A stretch of 64,000 bases of DNA from the NCBI RefSeq assembly GCF_949987535.1, contig NW_026645862.1, positions 1-64,000 of the forward strand, written 5' to 3'. Of the stretch, positions 24,624 through 38,694 are shown in pieces. Under the pieces are notes generated by a model. That model worked only from the letters and a program-made list of their open reading frames with translations, searched no databases and was not told the DNA's origin. Positions within the stretch are counted from its first letter, which is position 1, and each line of letters starts with the position of its first letter. The translations under genes and the position numbers were made by a program. The DNA is from Balaenoptera acutorostrata (lineage: Eukaryota; Chordata; Mammalia; Artiodactyla; Balaenopteridae).

Positions 24624-26382
24624 GAAGTTGTGGTCCTCATGTACAATGGAATATCACTCAGCCATGAAATCAACGTCATAAGGCTAGTAGCAGCACGATG
24701 AGTGGATTTAGGTACGAGGATTCTAAGTGAAATAAGTCACACAGAAAAAGACACTTATCATAAGATATAACTTAGAGAGGGAATGTAAAAACCGCTACAC
24801 TTGAACTGAATTACAAAACAGAACAGAGTCACACGTTTAGAAAACACACTATGGCTGCTGAACGGGAAAGGTGAGGTGGGGTGATGCATAAAACAAGGGT
24901 TTCAAATTAGCTCCGATACCGTTCCATAAACCCAATATGTAAGAGACAAGACCTATTCCTTTTTCAGTGAACTGGACTCAACACCCCCTATTCACCGCAC
25001 AAGAATATATCTGACTAGTAAGAATCTTCAAACCTATGTATTGATATCTCTCTGTAAGTGAGTCAAGGGGGTGTAAAGCGGCATAAACACAGCCGTGAAA
25101 AGCAGCTAAACCCCATTATAAAAATAAATTACTTTTCAAAACCCGTGAAACAAAGACAGTGAAAGAGAGAGAAATTCTTACAAAATTCGTTCAGGGGCTG
25201 TGATGCAACCTGGATTGACCATATCTAGACCCACAGCTGATTGAGACATAAGGGTGGACACTCTTGGGGCTGAGAGGTTCGGTGAGGTTGGGGGAGCCAA
25301 CGCAGACCCTTTCAAGTAATACTGCATGGTACCCATCCCATAGGTCCCAAATCTCCAGGTTCAAGGGCATCTTCCTACGTCGAAAACAGGCATGAGAAAC
25401 CCAGAAGATGGTACACCGTGTGATCGGGAAAGGTTTCTAAAACGCACCTCATTTCTCATCTCTTTTGCTCGGGTTCGCCATTCCAGCCGATTTACTAGCC
25501 ATCTCCCTCCTTGGAGAATCAGCACCTTTAACCTCCTGTTCCGTACAGGTTGCAATTTGTCCTGAGGATGAAGGGGAAGAGGGGGAACCAATGAGAGACT
25601 AGCTCTAGGTGTTGGGACAGGCACAGGTCACTCTATTTTCCCATCAGGAAGAAGAATTAAGCACAAGCTCAGCCTGCCCCCCAGAACGAGAAGAGGGCCT
25701 GAAGCAATCCTGCGCTTTTGCGGCCAGCTCCCAAAAAAGCGAGTTGAAAAATGGAGCTCAGGGGCACTGCAATTCACAAACCTGCAGAGTTTTAAATGAT
25801 ACCTCTCGTCCACAAATATACTAAGGGAAGGCAACGAAGAGGCTTTGAAAGCAAGGCAGAATTGCAGGAAACAGATTTCAGGAGGTAGATTCGAATCGCC
25901 TTGAAAGCACATGAAAAGCGGCAAAACGTGGACAATGATGCCCTTGGCCAAAAAGGGCGTATGCGTTTTTTCCTGAATATATTCAGGAAAAAACGCATAC
26001 GCCCTTTTTGGCCAACCAAGCAACCTGGAAAGGCCAATCAGTGCTCCAAAGAAGTCTCGCTTCCCAGCGGGCAAAAGGGCCATGCGGAAAAAAGTGTCCA
26101 AACCAGAAATGCAGGACCGGCCATGGAGAAATGGGAGCCTTGCTACGCTGATGGGTGGGATGTAAATTGCCAACAGCCACTCTGGAGAAGTGTACGGTGT
26201 GTTCTGAAACATCTAAATAACACAGCTTGGAGAGCATAGGGCACTTCCACTCATGGGCGTATAAATTGGGAAAACTAAAAATTAGCAAGACACAGGCACC
26301 CCAAAGTTTAGGGCTGCTCTGTTGACAAGAACCCCCACTTCATTACACCTTAAATATCCTAGGAAAGAGAAAAATGGATAAA
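24624..26382 (+). repeat. Satellite unit 15
   Basis: Palindrome at 25944-26015, perfect. AGATATAACTTAG near 24766 is shared with unit 19. CAGAACGAGAAG, CTAAATAACACAG and AAAATTAGC are shared with unit 13. Private: ACGAGGATTC near 24715, GGGGGAGCC near 25290 and CCCATAGGTCC near 25336. Confidence 0.97.
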
Positions 26383-28141
26383 GAAGTTGGGGTCCTCATG
26401 TACAATGGAATATCACTCAGCCATGAAATCCACGTCATAAGGCTAGTAACAGCACGATGACTGGATTTAGGTACGACGATTCTAAGTGAAATAAGTCACA
26501 CAGAAAAAGACACTTATCATAAGATATCACTTAGAGAGGGAATGTAAAAACCGCTACACTTGAACTGAATTACAAAACAGAACAGAGTCACACGTTTAGG
26601 AAACACACTATGGCTGCTGAACGGGAAAGGTGAGGTGGGGTGATGCATAAAACAAGGGTTTCAAATTAGCTCAGATACCGTTCCATAAACCCAATATGTA
26701 AGAGACAAGACCTATTCCTTTTTCAGTGAACTGGACTCAACACCCCCTATTCACTGCACAAGAATATATCTGACTAGGAAGAATCTTCAAACCTATGTAT
26801 TGATATCTCTCCGTAAGTGAGTCAAGGGGGTGTAAAGCGGCATAAACACAGCCGTGAAAAGCAGCTAAACCCCATTATAAAAATAAATTACTTTTCAAAA
26901 CCCGTGAAACAAAGACAGTGAAAGAGAGAGAAATTCTTACAAAATTCGTTCAGGGGCTGTGATGCAACCTGGATTGACCATATCTAGACCCACAGCTGAT
27001 TGAGACATAAGGTTGGACACTCTTGGGGCTGAGAGGTTCGGTGAGGTTGGGTGAGCCAACGCAGACCCTTTCAAGTAATACTGCATGGTACCCATCCCAT
27101 GGGTCCCAAATCTCCAGGTTCAAGGGCATCTTCCTACGTCGAAAACAGGCATGAGAAACCCAGAAGATGGTACACCATGTGATCGGGAAAGGTTTCTAAA
27201 ACGCACCACATTTCTCATCTCCTTTGCTCGGGTTCGCCATTCCAGCCGATTTACTAGCCATCTCCCTCCTTGGAGAATCAGCACCTTTAACCTCCTGTTC
27301 CGTTCAGGTTGCAATTTGTCCTGAGGATGAACGGGAAGAGGGGGAACCAATGAGAGACTAGCTCTAGGTGTTGGGACAGGCACAGGTCACTCTATTTTCC
27401 CATCAGGAAGAAGAATTAAGCACAAGCTCAGCCTGCCCCCCAGAACCAGAAGAGGGCCTGAAGCAATCCTGCGCTTTTGCGGCCAGCTCCCAAAAAAGCG
27501 AGTTGAAAAATGGAGCTCAGGGGCACTGCAATTCACAAACCTGCAGAGTTTTAAATGATACCTCTCGTCCACAAATATACTAAGGGAAGGCCACGAAGAG
27601 GCTTTGAAAGCAAGGCAGAATTGCAGGAAACAGATTTCAGGAGGTAGATTCGAATCGCCTTGAAAGCACATGAAAAGCGGCAAAACGTGGACAATGATGC
27701 CCTTGGCCAAAAAGGGCGTATGCGTTTTTTCCTGAATATATTCAGGAAAAAACGCATACGCCCTTTTTGGCCAACCAAGCAACCTGGAAAGGCCAATCAG
27801 CGCTCCAAAGAAGTCTCGCTTCCCAGCGGGCAAAAGGGCCATGCGGAAAAAAGTGTCCAAACCAGAAATGCAGGACCGGCCATGGAGAAATGGGAGCCTT
27901 GCTACGCTGATGGGTGGGATGTAAATTGCCAACAGCCACTCTGGAGAAGTGTACGGTGTGTTCTGAAACATCTAAAAAACACAGCTTGGAGAGCATAGGG
28001 CACTTCCACTCATGGGCGTATAAATTGGGAAAACTAAAAATCAGCAAGACACAGGCACCCCAAAGTTTAGGGCTGCTCTGTTGACAAGAACCCCCACTTC
28101 ATTACACCTTAAATATCCTAGGAAAGCGAAAAATGGATAAA
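26383..28141 (+). repeat. Satellite unit 16
   Basis: Palindrome at 27703-27774, perfect. Carries the unit 6/14/16 set in its first half, plus CCGTTCAGG near 27300 (as unit 6) and GGCCACGAAG. Matches unit 14 at an offset of 3,518 bp over most of its first half. Confidence 0.97.
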
Positions 28142-29900
28142 GAAGTTGTGGTCCTCATGTACAATGGAATATCACTCAGCCATGAAATCAACGTCATAAG
28201 GCTAGTAGCAGCACGATGAGTGGATTTAGGTACGACGATTCTAAGTGAAATAAGTCACACAGAAAAAGACACTTATCATAAGATATCACTTAGAGAGGGA
28301 ATGTAAAAACCGCTACACTTGAACTGAATTACAAAACAGAACAGAGTCACACGTTTAGGAAACACACTATGGCTGCTGAACGGGAAAGGTGAGGTGGGGT
28401 GATGCATAAAACAAGGTTTTCAAATTAGCTCCGATACCGTTCCATAAACCCAATATGTAAGAGACAAGACCTATTCCTTTTTCAGTGAACTGGACTCAAC
28501 ACCCCCTATTCACTGCACAAGAATATATCTGACTAGTAAGAATCTTCAAACCTATGTATTGATATCTCTCCGTAAGTGAGTCAAGGGGGTGTAAAGCGGC
28601 ATAAACACAGCCGTGAAAAGCAGCTAAACCCCAATATAAAAATAAATTACTTTTCAAAACCCGTGAAACAAAGACAGTGAAAGAGAGAGAAATTCTTACA
28701 AAATTCGTTCAGGGGCTGTGATGCAACCTGGATTGACCATATCTAGACCCACAGCTGATTGAGACATAAGGGTGGACACTCTTGGGGCTGAGAGGTTCGG
28801 TGAGGTTGGGTGAGCCAACGCAGACCCTTTCAAGTAATACTGCATGGTACCCATCCCATGGGTCCCAAATCTCCAGGTTCAAGGGCATCTTCCTACGTCG
28901 AAAACAGGCATGAGAAACCCAGAAGATGGTACACCGTGTGATCGGGAAAGGTTTCTAAAACGCACCACATATCTCATCTCCTTTGCTCGGGTTCGCCATT
29001 CCAGCCGATTTACTAGCCATCTCCCTCCTTGGAGAATCAGCACCTTTAACCTCCTGTTCCGTACAGGTTGCAATTTGTCCTGAGGATGAACGGGAAGAGG
29101 GGGAACCAATGAGAGACTAGCTCTAGGTGTTGGGACAGGCACAGGTCACTCTATTTTCCCATCAGGAAGAAGAATTAAGCACAAGCTCAGCCTGCCCCCC
29201 AGAACCAGAAGAGGGCCTGAAGCAATCCTGCGCTTTTGCGGCCAGCTCCCAAAAAAGCGAGTTGAAAAATGGAGCTCAGGGGCACTGCAATTCACAAACC
29301 TGCAGAGTTTTAAATGATACCTCTCGTCCACAAATATACTAAGGGAAGGCCACGAAGAGGCTTTGAAAGCAAGGCAGAATTGCAGGAAACAGATTTCAGG
29401 AGGTAGATTCGAATCGCCTTGAAAGCACATGAAAAGTGGCAAAACGTGGACAATGATGCCCTTGGCCAAAAAGGGCGTATGCGTTTTTTCCTGAATATAT
29501 TCAGGAAAAAACGCATACGCCCTTTTTGGCCAACCAAGCAACCTGGAAAGGCCAATCAGTGCTCCAAAGAAGTCTCGCTTCCCAGCGGGCAAAAGGGCCA
29601 TGCGGAAAAAAGTGTCCAAACCAGAAATGCAGGACCGGCCATGGAGAAATGGGAGCCTTGCTACGCTGATGGGTGGGATTTAAATTGCCAACAGCCACTC
29701 TGGAGAAGTGTACGGTGTGTTCAGAAACATCTAAAAAACACAGCTTGGAGAGCATAGGGCACTTCCACTCATGGGCGTATAAATTGGGAAAACTAAAAAT
29801 CAGCAAGACACAGGCACCCCAAAGTTTAGGGCTGCTCTGTTGACAAGAACCCCCACTTCATTACACCTTAAATATCCTAGGAAAGCGAAAAATGGATAAA
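28142..29900 (+). repeat. Satellite unit 17
   Basis: Palindrome at 29462-29533, perfect. Shares GGCCACGAAG, AAGTGGCAAAACG and GTGTTCAGAAAC with unit 11. Private: ACAAGGTTTTC near 28412, CACATATCTC near 28967 and GGGATTTAAATTG near 29677. Confidence 0.97.
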
Positions 29901-31659
29901 GAAGTTGTGGTCCTCATGTACAATGGAATATCACTCAGCCATGAAATCAACGTCATAAGGCTAGTAGCAGCACGATGAGTGGATTTAGGTACGACGATTC
30001 TAAGTGAAATAAGTCACACAGAAAAAGACACTTATCATAAGATATCACTTAGAGAGGGAATGTAAAACCCGCTACACTTGAACTGAATTTCAAAACAGAA
30101 CAGAGTCACACGTTTAGAAAACACACTATGGCTGCTGAACGGGAAAGGTGAGGTGGGGTGATGCATAAAACAAGGGTTTCAAATTAGCTCCGATACCGTT
30201 CCATAAACCCAATATGTAAGAGACAAGACCTATTCCTTTTTCAGTGAACTGGACTCAACACCCCCTATTCACTGCACAAGAATATATCTGACTAGTAAGA
30301 ATCTTCAAACCTATGTATTGATATCTCTCCGTAAGTGAGTCAAGGGGGTGTAAAGCGGCATAAACACAGCCGTGAAAAGCAGCTAAACCCCATTATAAAA
30401 ATAAATTACTTTTCAAAACCCGTGAAACAAAGACAGTGAAAGAGAGAGAAATTCTTACAAAATTCGTTCAGGGGCTGTGATGCAACCTGGATTGACCATA
30501 TCTAGACCCACAGCTGATTGAGACATAAGGGTGGACACTCTTGGGGCTGAGAGGTTCGGTGAGGTTGGGTGAGCCAACGCAGACCCTTTCAAGTAATACT
30601 GCATGGTACCCATCCCATGGGTCCCAAATCTCCAGGTTCAAGGGCATCTTCCTACGTCGAAAACAGGCATGAGAAATCCAGAAGATGGTACACCGTGTGA
30701 TCGGGAAAGGTTTCTAAAACGCACCTCATTTCTCATCTCCTTTGCTCGGGTTCGCCATTCCAGCCGATTTACTAGCCATCTCCCTCCTTGGAGAATCAGC
30801 ACCTTTAACCTCCTGTTCCGTACAGGTTGCAATTTGTCCTGAGGATGAACGGGAAGAGGGGGAACCAATGAAAGACTAGCTCTAGGTGTTGGGACAGGCA
30901 CAGGTCACTCTATTTTCCCATCAGGAAGAAGAATTAAGCACAAGCTCAGCCTGCCCCCCAGAACCAGAAGAGGGCCTGAAGCAATCCTGCGCTTTTGCGG
31001 CCAGCTCCCAAAAAAGCGAGTTGAAAAATGGAGCTCAGGGGCACTGCAATTCACAAACCTGCAGAGTTTTAAATGATACCTCTCGTCCACAAATATACTA
31101 AGGGAAGGCAAGGAAGAGGCTTTGAAAGCAAGGCAGAATTGCAGGAAACAGATTTCAGGAGGTAGATTCGAATCGCCTTGAAAGCACATGAAAAGCGGCA
31201 AAACGTGGACAATGATGCCCTTGGCCAAAAAGGGCGTATGCGTTTTTTCCTGAATATATTCAGGAAAAAACGCATACGCCCTTTTTGGCCAACCAAGCAA
31301 CCTGGAAAGGCCAATCAGTGCTCCAAAGAAGTCTCGCTTCCCAGCGGGCAAAAGGGCCATGCGGAAAAAAGTGTCCAAACCAGAAATGCAGGACCGGCCA
31401 TGGAGAAATGGGAGCCTTGCTACGCTGATGGGTGGGATGTAAATTGCCAACAGCCACTCTGGAGAAGTGTACGGTGTGTTCTGAAACATCTAAAAAACAC
31501 AGCTTGGAGAGCATAGGGCACTTCCACTCATGGGCGTATAAATTGGGAAAACTAAAAATCAGCAAGACACAGGCACCCCAAAGTTTAGGGCTGCTCTGTT
31601 GACAAGAACCCCCACTTCATTACACCTTAAATATCCTAGGAAAGCGAAAAATGGATAAA
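29901..31659 (+). repeat. Satellite unit 18
   Basis: Palindrome at 31221-31292, perfect. AAAACCCGCTACAC and GAATTTCAAAAC as in units 12 and 19, CACTGCACAAG as in units 14, 16 and 17, and GGCAAGGAAGAGG as in unit 12. Private: GAGAAATCCAG near 30672 and AATGAAAGAC near 30867. Confidence 0.97.
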
Positions 31660-33418
31660 GAAGTTGTGGTCCTCATGTACAATGGAATATCACTCAGCCA
31701 TGAAATCAACGTCATAAGGCTAGTAGCAGCACGATGAGTGGATTTAGGTACGACGATTCTAAGTGAAATAAGTCACACAGAAAAAGACACTTATCATAAG
31801 ATATAACTTAGAGAGGGAATGTAAAACCCGCTACACTTGAACTGAATTTCAAAACAGAACAGAGTCACACGTTTAGAAAACACACTATGGCTGCTGAACG
31901 GGAAAGGTGAGGTGGGGTGATGCATAAAACAAGGGTTTCAAATTAGCTCCGATACCGTTCCATAAACCCAATATGTAAGAGACAAGACCTATTCCTTTTT
32001 CAGTGAACTGGACTCAACACCCCCTATTCACCGCACAAGAATATATCTGACTAGTAAGAATCTTCAAACCTATGTATTGATATCTCTCCGTAAGTGAGTC
32101 AAGGGGGTGTAAAGCGGCATAAACACAGCCGTGAAAAGCAGCTAAACCCCATTATAAAAATAAATTACTTTTCAAAACCCGTGAAACAAAGACAGTGAAA
32201 GAGAGAGAAATTCTTACAAAATTCGTTCAGGGGCTGTGATGCAACCTGGATTGACCATATCTAGACCCACAGCTGATTGAGACATAAGGGTGGACACTCT
32301 TGGGGCTGAGAGGTTCGGTGAGGTTGGGTGAGCCAACGCAGACCCTTTCAAGTAATACTGCATGGTACCCATCCCATGGGTCCCAAATCTCCAGGTTCAA
32401 GGGCATCTTCCTACGTCGAAAACAGGCATGAGAAACCCAGAAGATGGTACACCGTGTGATCGGGAAAGGTTTCTAAAACGCACCTCATTTCTCATCTCTT
32501 TTGCTCGGGTTCGCCATTCCAGCCGATTTACTAGCCATCTCCCTCCTTGGAGAATCAGCACCTTTAACCTCCTGTTCCGTACAGGTTGCAATTTGTCCTG
32601 AGGATGAAGGGGAAGAGGGGGAACCAATGAGAGACTAGCTCTAGGTGTTGGGACAGGCACAGGTCACTCTATTTTCCCATCAGGAAGAAGAATTAAGCAC
32701 AAGCTCAGCCTGCCCCCCAGAACCAGAAGAGGGCCTGAAGCAATCCTGCGCTTTTGCGGCCAGCTCCCAAAAAAGCGAGTTGAAAAATGGAGCTCAGGGG
32801 CACTGCAATTCACAAACCTGCAGAGTTTTAAATGATACCTCTCGTCCACAAATATACTAAGGGAAGGCAAGGAAGAGGCTTTGAAAGCAAGGCAGAATTG
32901 CAGGAAACAGATTTCAGGAGGTAGATTCGAATCGCCTTGAAAGCACATGAAAAGCGGCAAAACGTGGACAATGATGCCCTTGGACAAAAAGGGCGTATGC
33001 GTTTTTTCCTGAATATATTCAGGAAAAAACGCATACGCCCTTTTTGGCCAACCAAGCAACCTGGAAAGGCCAATCAGCGCTCCAAAGAAGTCTCGCTTCC
33101 CAGCGGGGAAAAGGGCCATGCGGAAAAAAGTGTCCAAACCAGAAATGCAGGACCGGCCATGGAGAAATGGGAGCCTTGCTACGCTGATGGGTGGGATGTA
33201 AATTGCCAACAGCCACTCTGGAGAAGTGTACGGTGTGTTCTGAAACATCTAAAAAACACAGCTTGGAGAGCATAGGGCACTTCCACTCATGGGCGTATAA
33301 ATTGGGAAAACTAAAAATCAGCAAGACACAGGCACCCCAAAGTTTAGGGCTGCTCTGTTGACAAGAACCCCCACTTCATTACACCTTAAATATCCTAGGA
33401 AAGCGAAAAATGGATAAA
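31660..33418 (+). repeat. Satellite unit 19
   Basis: Palindrome at 32980-33051 with a C-to-A change at 32984 in the left arm, the only left-arm substitution in the array. AGATATAACTTAG, ATCTCTTTTGCTCG, GGCAAGGAAGAGG and AGCGGGGAAAAGG relate it to units 12 and 15. Confidence 0.97.
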
Positions 33419-35177
33419 GAAGTTGTGGTCCTCATGTACAATGGAATATCACTCAGCCATGAAATCAACGTCATAAGGCTAGTAGCAGCACGATGAGTGG
33501 ATTTAGGTACGACGATTCTAAGTGAAATAAGTCACACAGAAAAAGACACTTATCATAAGATATCACTTCTAGAGGGAATGTAAAAACCGCTACACTTGAA
33601 CTGAATTACAAAACAGAACAGAGTCACACGTTTAGAAAACACACTATGGCTGCTGAACGGGAAAGGTGAGGTGGGGTGATGCATAAAACAAGGGTTTCAA
33701 ATTAGCTCCGATACCGTTCCATAAACCCAATATGTAAGAGACAAGACCTATTCCTTTTTCAGTGAACTGGACTCAACACCCCCTATTCACCGCACAAGAA
33801 TATATCTGACTAGTAAGAATCTTCAAACCTATGTATTGATATCTCTCTGTAAGTGAGTCAAGGGGGTGTAAAGCGGCATAAACACAGCCGTGAAAAGCAC
33901 CTAAACCCCATTATAAAAATAAATTACTTTTCAAAACCCGTGAAACAAAGACAGTGAAAGAGAGAGAAATTCTTACAAAATTCGTTCAGGGGCTGTGATG
34001 CAACCTGGATTGACCATATCTAGACCCACAGCTGATTGAGACATAAGGGTGGACACTCTTGGGGCTGAGAGGTTCGGTGAGGTTGGGTGAGCCAACGCAG
34101 ACCCTTTCAAGTAATACTGCATGGCACCCATCCCATGGGTCCCAAATCTCCAGGTTCAAGGGCATCTTCCTACGTCGAAAACAGGCATGAGAAACCCAGA
34201 AGATGGTACACCGTGTGATCGGGAAAGGTTTCTAAAACGCACCTCATTTCTCATCTCCTTTGCTCGGGTTCGCCATTCCAGCCGATTTACTAGCCATCTC
34301 CCTCCTTGGAGAATCAGCACCTTTAACCTCCTGTTCCGTACAGGTTGCAATTTGTCCTGAGGATGAAGGGGAAGAGGGGGAACCAATGAGAGACTAGCTC
34401 TAGGTGTTGGGACAGGCACAGGTCACTCTATTTTCCCATCAGGAAGAAGAATTAAGCACAAGCTCAGCCTGCCCCCCAGAACCAGAAGAGGGCCTGAAGC
34501 AATCCTGCGCTTTTGCGGCCAGCTCCCAAAAAAGCGAGTTGAAAAATGGAGCTCAGGGGCACTGCAATTCACAAACCTGCAGAGTTTTAAATGATACCTC
34601 TCGTCCACAAATATACTAAGGGAAGGCAACGAAGAGGCTTTGAAAGCAAGGCAGAATTGCAGGCAACAGATTTCAGGAGGTAGATTCGAATCGCCTTGAA
34701 AGCACATGAAAAGCGGCAAAACGTGGACAATGATGCCCTTGGCCAAAAAGGGCGTATGCGTTTTTTCCTGAATATATTCAGGAAAAAACGCATACGCCCT
34801 TTTTGGCCAACCAAGCAACCTGGAAAGGCCAATCAGTGCTCCAAAGAAGTCTCGCTTCCCAGCGGGCAAAAGGGCCATGCGGAAAAAAGTGTCCAAACCA
34901 GAAATGCAGGACCAGCCATGGAGAAATGGGAGCCTTGCTACGCTGATGGGTGGGATGTAAATTGCCAACAGCCACTCTGGAGAAGTGTACGGTGTGTTCT
35001 GAAACATCTAAAAAACACAGCTTGGAGAGCATAGGGCACTTCCACTCATGGGCGTATAAATTGGGAAAACTAAAAATCAGCAAGACACAGGCACCCCAAA
35101 GTTTAGGGCTGCTCTGTTGACAAGAACCCCCACTTCATTACACCTTAAATATCCTAGGAAAGAGAAAAATGGATAAA
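33419..35177 (+). repeat. Satellite unit 20
   Basis: Palindrome at 34739-34810, perfect. Private: CACTTCTAGAGG near 33565 and AAAGCACCTAAAC near 33894. ATGGCACCCAT (near 34121, losing the GGTACC site) recurs only in unit 26. GACCAGCC near 34910 is shared with units 21, 23 and 26. Confidence 0.97.
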
Positions 35178-36936
35178 GAAGTTGGGGTCCTCATGTACAA
35201 TGGAATATCACGCAGCCATGAAATCAACGTCATAAGGCTAGTAGCAGCACGATGAGTGGATTTAGGTACGACGATTCTAAGTGAAATAAGTCACACAGAA
35301 AAAGACACTTATCATAAGATATCACTTAGAGAGGGAATGTAAAAACCGCTACACTTGAACTGAATTACAAAACAGAACAGAGTCACACGTTTAGAAAACA
35401 CACTATGGCTGCTGAACGGGAAAGGTGAGGTGGGGTGATGCATAAAACAAGGGTTTCAAATTACCTCCGATACCATTCCATAAACCCAATATGTAAGAGA
35501 CAAGACCTATTCCTTTTTCAGTGAACTGGACTCAACACCCCCTATTCACCGCACAAGAATATATCTGACTAGTAAGAATCTTCAAACCTATGTATTGATA
35601 TCTCTCCGTAAGTGAGTCAAGGGGGTGTAAAGCGGCATAAACACAGCCGTGAAAAGCAGCTAAACCCCAATATAAAAATAAATTACTTTTCAAAACCCGT
35701 GAAACAAAGACAGTGAAAGAGAGAGAAATTCTTACAAAATTCGTTCAGGGGCTGTGATGCAACCTGGTTTGACCATATCTAGACCCACAGCTGATTGAGA
35801 CATAAGGGTGGACACTCTTGGGGCTGAGAGGTTCGGTGAGGTTGGGTGAGCCAACGCAGACCCTTTCAAGTAATACTGCATGGTACCCATCCCATGGGTC
35901 CCAAATCTCCAGGTTCAAGGGCATCTTCCTACGTCGAAAACAGGCATGAGAAACCCAGAAGATGGTACACCGTGTGATCGGGAAAGGTTTCTAAAACGCA
36001 CCTCATTTCTCATCTCCTTTGCTCGGGTTCGCCATTCCAGCCGATTTACTAGCCGTCTCCCTCCTTGGAGAATCAGCACCTTTAACCTCCTGTTCCGTAC
36101 AGGTTGCAATTTGTCCTGAGGATGAACGGGAAGAGGGGGAACCAATGAGAGACTAGCTCTAGGTGTTGGGACAGGCACAGGTCACTCTATTTTCCCATCA
36201 GGAAGAAGAATTAAGCACAAGCTCAGCCTGCCCCCCAGAACCAGAAGAGGGCCTGAAGCAATCCTGCGCTTTTGCGGCCAGCTCCCAAAAAAGCGAGTTG
36301 AAAAATGGAGCTCAGGGGCACTGCAATTCACAAACCTGCAGAGTTTTAAATGATACCTCTCGTCCACAAATATACTAAGGGAAGGCAACGAAGAGGCTTT
36401 GAAAGCAAGGCAGAATTGCAGGAAACAGATTTCAGGAGGTAGATTCGAATCGCCTTGAAAGCACATGAAAAGCGGCAAAACGTGGACAATGATGCCCTTG
36501 GCCAAAAAGGGCGTATGCGTTTTTTCCTGAATATATTCAGGAAAAAACGCATACGCCCTTTTTGGCCAACCAAGCAACCTGGAAAGGCCAATCAGCGCTC
36601 CAAAGAAGTCTCGCTTCCCAGCGGGCAAAAGGGCCATGCGGAAAAAAGTGTCCAAACCAGAAATGCAGGACCAGCCATGGAGAAATGGGAGCCTTGCTAC
36701 GCTGATGGGTGGGATGTAAATTGCCAACAGCCACTCTGGAGAAGTGTACGGTGTGTTCTGAAACATCTAAAAAACACAGCTTGGAGAGCATAGGGCACTT
36801 CCACTCATGGGCGTATAAATTGGGAAAACTAAAAATCAGCAAGACACAGGCACCCCAAAGTTTAGGGCTGCTCTGTTGACAAGAACCCCCACTTCATTAC
36901 ACCTTAAATATCCTAGGAAAGAGAAAAATGGATAAA
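35178..36936 (+). repeat. Satellite unit 21
   Basis: Palindrome at 36498-36569, perfect. Starts the right-hand family: CACGCAGCCATG near 35210 (as units 24 and 27), ACCATTCC (as 22, 24, 26, 27) and AGCCGTCTCC. Private: TTACCTCCGAT near 35462 and CCTGGTTTGACC near 35763. Confidence 0.97.
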
Positions 36937-38694
36937 GAAGTTGGGGTCCTCATGTACAATGGAATATCACTCAGCCATGAAATCAACGTCATAAGGCTAG
37001 TAGCAGCACGATGAGTGGATTTAGGTACGACGATTCTAAGTGAAATAAGTCACACAGAAAAAGACACTTATCATAAGATATCACTTAGAGAGGGAATGTA
37101 AAAACCGCTACACTTGAACTGAATTACAAAACAGAACAGAGTCACACGTTTAGAAAACACACTATGGCTGCTGAACGGGAAAGGTGAGGTGGGGTGATGC
37201 ATAAAACAAGGGTTTCAAATTAGCTCCGATACCATTCCATAAACCCAATATGTAAGAGACAAGACCTATTCCTTTTTCAGTGAACTGGACTCAACACCCC
37301 CTATTCACCGCACAAGAATATATCTGACTAGTAAGAATCTTCAAACCTATGTATTGATATCTCTCCGTAAGTGAGTCAAGGGGGTGTAAAGCGGCATAAA
37401 CACAGCCGTGAAAAACAGCTAAACCCCAATATAAAAATAAATTACTTTTCAAAACCCGTGAAACAAAGACAGTGAAAGAGAGAGAAATTCTTACAAAATT
37501 CGTTCAGGGGCTGTGATGCAACCTGGATTGACCATATCTAGACCCACAGCTGATTGAGACATAAGGGTGGACACTCTTGGGGCTGAGAGGTTCGGTGAGG
37601 TAGGGTGAGCCAACGCAGACCCTTTCAAGTAATACTGCATGGTACCCATCCCATGGGTCCCAAATCTCCAGGTTCAAGGGCATCTTCCTACGTCGAAAAC
37701 ATGCATGAGAAACCCAGAAGATGGTACACCGTGTGATCGGGAAAGGTTTCTAAAACGCACCTCATTTCTCATCTCCTTTGCTCGGGTTCGCCATTCCAGC
37801 CGATTTACTAGCCGTCTCCCTCCTTGGAGAATCAGCACCTTTAACCTCCTGTTCCGTACAGGTTGCAATTTGTCCTGAGGATGAAGGGGAAGAGGGGGAA
37901 CCAATGAGAGACTAGCTCTAGGTGTTGGGACAGGCACAGGTCACTGTATTTTCCCATCAGGAAGAAGAATTAAGCACAAGCTCAGCCTGCCCCCCAGAAC
38001 CAGAAGAGGGCCTGAAGCAATCCTGCGCTTTGGCGGCCAGCTCCCAAAAAAGCGAGTTGAAAAATGGAGCTCAGGGGCACTGCAATTCACAAACCTGCAG
38101 AGTTTTAAATGATACCTCTCGTCCACAAATATACTAAGGGAAGGCAACGAAGAGGCTTTGAAAGCAAGGCAGAATTGCAGGAAACAGATTTCAGGAGGTA
38201 GATTCGAATCGCCTTGAAAGCACATGAAAAGCGGCAAAACGTGGACAATGATGCCCTTGGCCAAAAAGGGCGTATGCGTTTTTTCCTGAATATATTCAGG
38301 AAAAAACGCATACGCCCTTTTTGGCCAACCAAGCAACCTGGAAAGGCCAATCAGCGCTCCAAAGAAGTCTCGCTTCCCAGCGGGCAAAAGGGCCATGCGG
38401 AAAAAGTGTCCAAACCAGAAATGCAGGACCGGCCATGGAGAAATGGGAGCCTTGCTACGCTGATGGGTGGGATGTAAATTGCCAACAGCCACTCTGGAGA
38501 AGTGTACGGTGTGTTCTGAAACATCTAAAAAACACAGCTTGGAGAGCATAGGGCACTTCCACTCATGGGCGTATAAATTGGGAAAACTAAAAATCAGCAA
38601 GACACAGGCACCCCAAAGTTTAGGGCTGCTCTGTTGACAAGAACCCCCACTTCATTACACCTTAAATATCCTAGGAAAGAGAAAAATGGATAAA
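36937..38694 (+). repeat. Satellite unit 22 (1,758 bp)
   Basis: Palindrome at 38257-38328, perfect. One A is missing from the A run near 38400 (GCGGAAAAAGTG), shared with units 24 and 27; this is the first non-1,759 unit after unit 3. Has GGTAGGGTGAG, AGCCGTCTCC and CACTGTATT. Private: GTGAAAAACAGC near 37408 and AACATGCATG near 37698. Confidence 0.97.
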
